Positions 58,918-64,000 of a DNA stretch of 64,000 nt are shown one piece after another. This DNA comes from Athripsodes cinereus (taxonomy: Eukaryota; Arthropoda; Insecta; Trichoptera; Leptoceridae): positions 11,656,001-11,720,000 of the forward strand of contig OX388322.1 in the NCBI GenBank assembly GCA_947579605.1, written 5' to 3'. A program made the position numbers and the translations under genes. How positions within the stretch are numbered: position 1 is the stretch's first letter; each line of letters starts with the position of its first letter. The notes beneath the pieces were generated by a model. That model did no database searches. It had not been told where the DNA came from and saw nothing but the letters and a program-made list of their open reading frames with translations.

Positions 58918-59331
58918 CGGTAGTTACATGGCAATAGGTTGTATCTCACTAAAACATAATTTTACAGGAGAGCAAAAACAAAGTTTTCAAAAGAGATATT
59001 TCAGCCAAATTTCGAGCATTATATATCAAAATGAAGGTTATTATTATTTCTACAAGATAGATGTAACATTCTCTTAATAATTTCTTCTACAAGATGTATG
59101 TAACATTCACTAAATAATTTATTGCAGTTTAAAAATATTTGAATTTTTTTGCCATGTTGATGAAAACAATCTTTCTACATGTCAATAAGTTACGTCTTTT
59201 CTCTCTTTATTCTGACTATAAAGAGACATATCTTTTTGCCACATCAAATATTACACTATTTTGAGCATTTTATGGAACAAACTTGAAAACGCAAAAAATG
59301 CGAGATACAACCTATTGCCATGTAACTACCG
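58918..59331. mobile_element. Nested MITE with perfect 30-bp terminal inverted repeats
   Basis: CGGTAGTTACATGGCAATAG followed by GTTGTATCTC at the left is exactly reversed at the right. 414 bp, no coding capacity. The same insertion at the same point exists in the other Helitron copy (48774 leftward), so it predates the spread of this Helitron subfamily. Confidence 0.8.
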
Positions 59332-59892
59332 ACTTATTCGACTAATATTTATGTATCGATAGATCTGTCACATAAATGTGGACGTGCACAGATTATATTT
59401 GAAATTGTATTTTATTTTTGCTGATGGAAAATTATTATTGAACCAAAAATTGTGCTATTAAAGATGAAAATAAGAATGTGTTCATGTAGGTAGTTCTGAT
59501 GCAAGATTGTGTAGTGAAATTTGCAGACAGAGAAGAAAAATTACGAAGAAAATTATTTACGCCATACATTTTTAATTTCAACTAAAAATGTAATATGGAG
59601 AATTATACAAAATCAACAATGAAGTTTTTTTATAGATTGGACCATGATTGGACTATTTATATGATAATTTTTCTATACATTCTCAAATTAAAAACGTTAT
59701 CCATACAAATTAACATCTGTAGTTCTGATATTTCAATTTTTAAAAAACATGGAAAGAATTTTTATAAATTTTAAATGAATAGGTAAAATCTACCTGAAAA
59801 AAAAAATAGTACCTACATAATTATATTACGTACTGCAGATAATTTATAAACAAATCTCAGTTAAGTATAATTGTTCAACATAAATTGTTCAT

Positions 59893-60128
59893 GTCGGCCG
59901 GTGTGGCGCGGAGCTCTTTCCTTTGAGTCACGAGGTCCCGGGTTCGATTCCCGGACAGGGCAAAGTGAAGAATGACCTTTTTCAAATTGTCCTGGGTCTG
60001 GGTGTTACATATATATGTATATAGTGCATTGTATATGTGTGTATCGTCGCGTTATTACCCATAATCAAGATTCATCTAAGTTTGGGACTAGCTCGATGTG
60101 TGTGAATTGTCTATGTAAAAAAAAATTA
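59893..60128 (+). repeat. tRNA-derived SINE family D inside the Helitron
   Basis: The head CGGCCGGTGTGGCGCGGAGC and GGTCCCGGGTTCGATTCCCG holds box A- and box B-like sequences. The body has CCTGGGTCTGGGTGTTACAT, CATAATCAAGATTCATCTAA and GTTTGGGACTAGCTCGATGT, then an A-tail. A reversed relative lies at 11694-11862. It is a SINE and not a functional tRNA gene, because the cloverleaf is incomplete and the body continues. Confidence 0.8.
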
Positions 60129-60132
60129 ATGT

Positions 60133-60486
60133 AACTTTCGCAGTTTAGCGGCCCCACCCGTTGTCGAGTACTTTTTTTCCATAGAAAAGGTAATATTTTT
60201 GAAACTTGAGGAAATTGTTGCCATATATAATTATTTTAATTTGCCGGCAAAAAAATCCATTTCGAAAATTAATTTCCTAAAATTCCGTACATATTACTTG
60301 ACAACGGGTGGGGCCGCTCAAGTTTCATAGTTGCGAATTTTTTTTCCTATAAAAGAAATTTCCAAAAATTTGGTGACCAAAAAATAATTCACCACGTGGC
60401 AACAATTTCCTCAAGTTTCGAAAATATTACTTTTTCTATGGAAAAAAGTACTCGACAACGGGTGGGGCCGCTAAACTGCGAAAGTT
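60133..60486. mobile_element. Palindromic MITE, ~90-bp inverted arms (first copy)
   Basis: Arms 60133-60222 and 60398-60486 match in reverse complement with few differences: AACTTTCGCAGTTTAGCGGC, CCCACCCGTTGTCGAGTAC, then CCATAGAAAA.GTAATATTTT and ACTTGAGGAAATTGTTGCC. An inner partial repeat (GACAACGGGTGGGGCCGCT) lies near 60300-60320. The second copy, 60931-61284, comes from the tandem duplication. Confidence 0.85.
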
Positions 60487-60930
60487 CCAAATGAATTATA
60501 TTTTTTTACACTATACCTTCGATGACACACTTTGACAATTACGGGAGTTTGTAAAGAGATTAATAATATTAATCATTCATAAAGTCAGTGGGAGAGGGCA
60601 GAAGATAGGGCAGGTGTCGAACATGTGTTGAAAGGCTTGGTTTGGAGTGGCCAGAGGTCCTGGAAGCAGCGGTGGACAGTTATCTCTTTAATATAGTTAG
60701 ATACTTAGGGACAATGGGCCCCCGACCGAACTAGGACAAGGGGAAGAAGATGTATGTATGAAATCGTTCATTGATTCTTAGGCGGTACGAAGTTCGCCGG
60801 GCCAGCTAGTATATGTATATAGTGCATTGTATATGTGTGTATCGTCGCGTTATTACCCATAATCAAGATTCATCTAAGTTTGGGACTAGCTCGATGTGTG
60901 TGAATTGTCTATGTAAAAAAAAATTAATGT

Positions 60931-61284
60931 AACTTTCGCAGTTTAGCGGCCCCACCCGTTGTCGAGTACTTTTTTTCCATAGAAAAGGTAATATTTTTGA
61001 AACTTGAGGAAATTGTTGCCATATATAATTATTTTAATTTGCCGGCAAAAAAATCCATTTCGAAAATTAATTTCCTAAAATTCCGTACATATTACTTGAC
61101 AACGGGTGGGGCCGCTCAAGTTTCATAGTTGCGAATTTTTTTTCCTATAAAAGAAATTTCCAAAAATTTGGTGACCAAAAAATAATTCACCACGTGGCAA
61201 CAATTTCCTCAAGTTTCGAAAATATTACTTTTTCTATGGAAAAAAGTACTCGACAACGGGTGGGGCCGCTAAACTGCGAAAGTT
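60931..61284. mobile_element. Palindromic MITE (second copy)
   Basis: Same element as 60133-60486, shifted by exactly 798 bp. Confidence 0.85.
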
Positions 61285-62056
61285 CCAAATGAATTATATT
61301 TTTTTACACTATACCTTCGATGACACACTTTGACAATTACGGGAGTTTGTAAAGAGATTAATAATATTAATCATTCATAAAGTCAGTGGGAGAGGGCAGA
61401 AGATAGGGCAGGTGTCGAACATGTGTTGAAAGGCTTGGTTTGGAGTGGCCAGAGGTCCTGGAAGCAGCGGTGGACAGTTATCTCTTTAATATAGTTAGAT
61501 ACTTAGGGACAATGGGCCCCCGACCGAACTAGGACAAGGGGAAGAAGATGTATGTATGAAATCGTTCATTGATTCTTAGGCGGTACGAAGTTCGCCGGGC
61601 CAGCTAGTAGTTAATAATATGTAATTATGTTATACTCGTAAGCGATGAAGTTTCACACATAAAAATATGAGAATATCTTGTAGGATACAAATACAGTAAT
61701 ATTATATTGTTATTATGTAGGTGTAATGCTTATAAATAATACTGAATTCTAATAGAGATCAAACACTTAGTAGGTAGGTATGTGAGTTGCAGGTAAGTAT
61801 GTAAATTGAATAAAAAGTAAATTAAATAAATAAAATAGTTCACATCACCTCACCGTGTCCGTATCCTGCAATATTCACGTGTGAACCTCTCTGATTATAG
61901 TTTTATATTCTTATTATTATTACATATTCATATTAATATAATTATATTATAAAATCTTAGCATTGTCTTCACTTAGTCTTACAACTAATTAGTTACTTAT
62001 TCACTCTACTAACATTATTCTTTTACACGCTGCTTTATTGTTTGTTGAGATTCCAC

Positions 62057-62923
62057 TAGAGGGTTACTCCCGGGAATTCCCGCCTGGGAATTCCCGGGAA
62101 AACCCTCTAATTTTTATTTCCCGTTTCCCGGGAAAAAAACGAATCCTTTCCCGGGAAAAAATACAAATTATTAGTCATGCAGATTGCCATACCGATACCG
62201 AAATCTTTGTTTAGTTAACTGTAATAGTCGTGATAAACTTGTAGAAGCTGACAAATATTTTGATATGAAAATATGAAAAATAATATTAATTACCAATAAA
62301 AGTGTTATACTTTAAAAAAAAAACTTAATTATAGCTTCAATGTATTCGTTTGAAAGAAGCATATTATTCTAAATATAATTCGAAATCGGAGGTGTGTTTG
62401 GCCGACAATGTATAAGAATCCTACAATTTTTCATGGTTTTTTTTTACATATTTCGAAAAGTTAGATAGTTCTTAAAAATATTAGTGCAGCCAACTGTCAT
62501 TTTTTGTTTTATTCATGGATATTAACCGATATAAAAAATCTTTTTTTGTCGAAATTTCTCATTTTTTAAAGTCAAAAATCTTTAAAAAGCTTTGCCAAAA
62601 TCCATAACATTTTTTTGCTTGATAGGATGATCAAAAATTAAAAGTTTATATATTTTGTAAACAATTTTCATTTTGATATAACAAAGAGTACCTAAATAAA
62701 TCTCGTCAGTCAGCTATTTAGTTTTTTTTAAGCAAATTACTTATATTGGTAACAAAAATTTGTTTTTTTTTTATCAAATCAAAATGTTTGCAAGGGTCAA
62801 CAAGTTATGAGAGTTTTTATACCAAATTTGTTGAAAATTGAATCTTTATAAATATAATAATGAATTTCCCGGGATTCCCGGGAATCCCGGGAACAAAAAT
62901 AATCCGGGAAAAGATACCCTCTA
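62057..62923. mobile_element. hAT-like non-autonomous element with CCCGGG-rich ends
   Basis: The ends TAGAGGGT and ACCCTCTA are flanked by the 8-bp duplication GATTCCAC (62049-62056 and 62924-62931). Both ends carry clusters of CCCGGGAA/TTCCCGGG within about 100 bp (left: 62070-62155; right: 62866-62915), probable transposase-binding repeats. The 867-bp body is AT-rich without a transposase. Confidence 0.85.
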
Positions 62924-63344
62924 GATTCCACGCAGCTTAGCTTCTTGTTTTTAATACAGAATGTTTTGTTTCTATGCACCATATTCTATATATTTTTTTA
63001 AAAATATATTTAAATTATTTATCCGCCTACATAAATGTATTCCTTATATAAAAAAATATTAAGCAACTGAAAAATTATTAATAACACTGTCATATTTTCA
63101 CTATATTTTATTAAGACTCTAACGTTTTCACCCACTTCAATGGACATTCTCAAGAGTACAGTACTCTGTTAACACAAACACCCTTCAACAATTAAAAAAA
63201 ATATTAATACTTGTTCTGTTAGTATAAAGGTTTCACTTGCTTACTCTTTGCTATACACTGATAACAAGCAGTTGCATATATGCCAAATTAGGTGTTATAA
63301 TTTATCCTGTTGAGTTTCATTAAATAATAGATCTCACACCCTTT

Positions 63345-63695
63345 TCTATTAGTTTTCGAGTGTCCTGTAAGAAGAAAGTAAGTATTCGAAAAACTTCAAT
63401 GATAAAAAAACGTTTTCAGTTCAGTGATGAAGTATGCCATATCCATCCATAACTGTTATTGGGACGTAGAAGACAACTTGCATGTTTGTTACGTGCATAT
63501 GTCTTCCAACAAACCCAAAGTGTGACGTTATAATTCTCTTACTACTCTGTAAAGTTAGTTGGAAGATAACGCATTCTAGCGATAAATTTGCCCTCTGTAT
63601 ATTAAATTGTATAACATATAATTTTATGATACTTTGTAATGATTTATTAATATTACAACCGATGTACAGTGAAGAATAAAATAAATAAATAAAAA
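63345..63695 (+). repeat. Family B fragment followed by LINE tail
   Basis: TTTTCGAGTGTCCTGTAAGA, CAGTTCAGTGATGAAGTATG and ACAACTTGCATGTTTGTTAC are family B landmarks (63345-63510). GTTAGTTGGAAGATAACGCA, AGCGATAAATTTGCCCTCTG and GTGAAGAATAAAATAAATAA form a LINE tail (63543-63695). Confidence 0.6.
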
Positions 63696-64000
63696 TTAAT
63701 TCATGAAAAACGTAAACTAATAAAAACTTATACTAGGTAATTTTAAAACTCTTTTTTAATAACATACTCAGTCAGATAGATCTAATGACATAGGTACAAT
63801 GTTCTCAAAATACTAGAAAAAATTAATGGATTAATAAATAAATAGGATCAATAAAATTATGGGGATATTCGTAATGAAAATGTCAATTAATCTGAAACCA
63901 GTGTAGGTACCAAAAATACGATTATAGAATCAATTTATTTATATTTATAGCTTTAAAATTCACGGAAAATATGAATAGAATAATATCGTGGTATCGGTGA

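Larger units (their letters stand above)
58571..61608 (+). mobile_element. Non-autonomous Helitron with duplicated 3' end
   Basis: The 5' terminus is TCTAATATATAAAAGGAAG. The 3' terminus GGCGGTACGAAGTTCGCC (stem GGCG/CGCC) GGGCCAGCTAG|T has the Helitron hairpin a few bases before CTAG. This terminus occurs twice, ending at 60809 and 61607. The 3' 798 bp are tandemly duplicated (60013-60810 and 60811-61608). There is no Rep/helicase frame. Inside are a TIR element (58918-59331), a SINE (59893-60128) and a palindromic MITE in two copies. Confidence 0.85.
60013..61608. repeat. 798-bp tandem duplication of the Helitron 3' part
   Basis: 60013-60810 and 60811-61608 start ATATGTATATAGTGCATTG and end GCCGGGCCAGCTAGT. 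I noticed no differences between them. The duplication starts inside the SINE and ends exactly at the Helitron 3' terminus. Confidence 0.95.

Noticed and set aside
59893..59964. Possible tRNA gene
   Set aside because: Box A and B sequences are present, but the cloverleaf does not close properly and the sequence continues into a SINE body found again at 11694-11862.

Overview
The window is nuclear DNA of an animal, most likely an insect. It is AT-rich, the genes are split by GT-AG introns, and it is packed with insect-type transposable elements: pogo/Tigger, mariner, hAT, Harbinger-like, Helitron, RTE and CR1-like LINEs, tRNA-derived SINEs and one LTR retrotransposon. The LINE tails and Helitron ends resemble those common in Lepidoptera, but the order cannot be fixed from sequence alone. 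A 200-base run of N (48181-48380) marks an assembly gap.

Three conserved host genes can be assembled exon by exon. (1) The 3' end of a SPRED gene (+, 2817-4823, four exons; the EVH1 part lies off the left edge), a membrane-linked inhibitor of Ras/MAPK signalling. (2) A complete BUD13 gene (-, 21212-12416, six exons, 517 aa), a subunit of the RES pre-mRNA splicing/retention complex. (3) A complete glucosidase II alpha gene (+, 24400-39847, seventeen exons, 928 aa), the ER GH31 enzyme that trims glucose from N-glycans; its nucleophile (D522) and acid/base (D598) are present. BUD13 and glucosidase II alpha are divergent neighbours. The 3.2 kb between their start codons holds a five-unit minisatellite, a hAT-like MITE with an 8-bp target duplication, and two inverted copies of a 273-bp MITE. 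The three proteins do not share a pathway; this is ordinary gene neighbourhood.

Region by region: 1-2816 SPRED intron or upstream DNA with a Harbinger-like element; 2817-4823 SPRED; 4824-12415 gene-free DNA with a tandem duplication, a foldback element and transposon relics; 12416-21212 BUD13, whose 5.1-kb last intron carries a pogo-like element and a triple 115-bp repeat; 21213-24399 divergent intergenic region; 24400-39847 glucosidase II alpha with transposon relics in many introns; 39848-43576 downstream DNA with a mariner relic; 43577-48180 an apparently young LTR retrotransposon (-) with intact gag and pol and identical LTRs; 48381-49121 a Helitron 5' half (-); 49122-58570 gene-free DNA; 58571-61608 a non-autonomous Helitron with nested MITEs and SINE and a 798-bp tandem duplication of its 3' end; 62057-62923 a hAT-like element; then repeats to the end.

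The most interesting object is the LTR retrotransposon. A canonical A AAA AAC slippery heptamer directly abuts the gag stop, with pol in the -1 frame. Immediately inside its 5' LTR, where a tRNA primer-binding site is expected, there is instead a 13-nt sequence perfectly complementary to a site within the LTR. This suggests Tf1-like self-primed reverse transcription.
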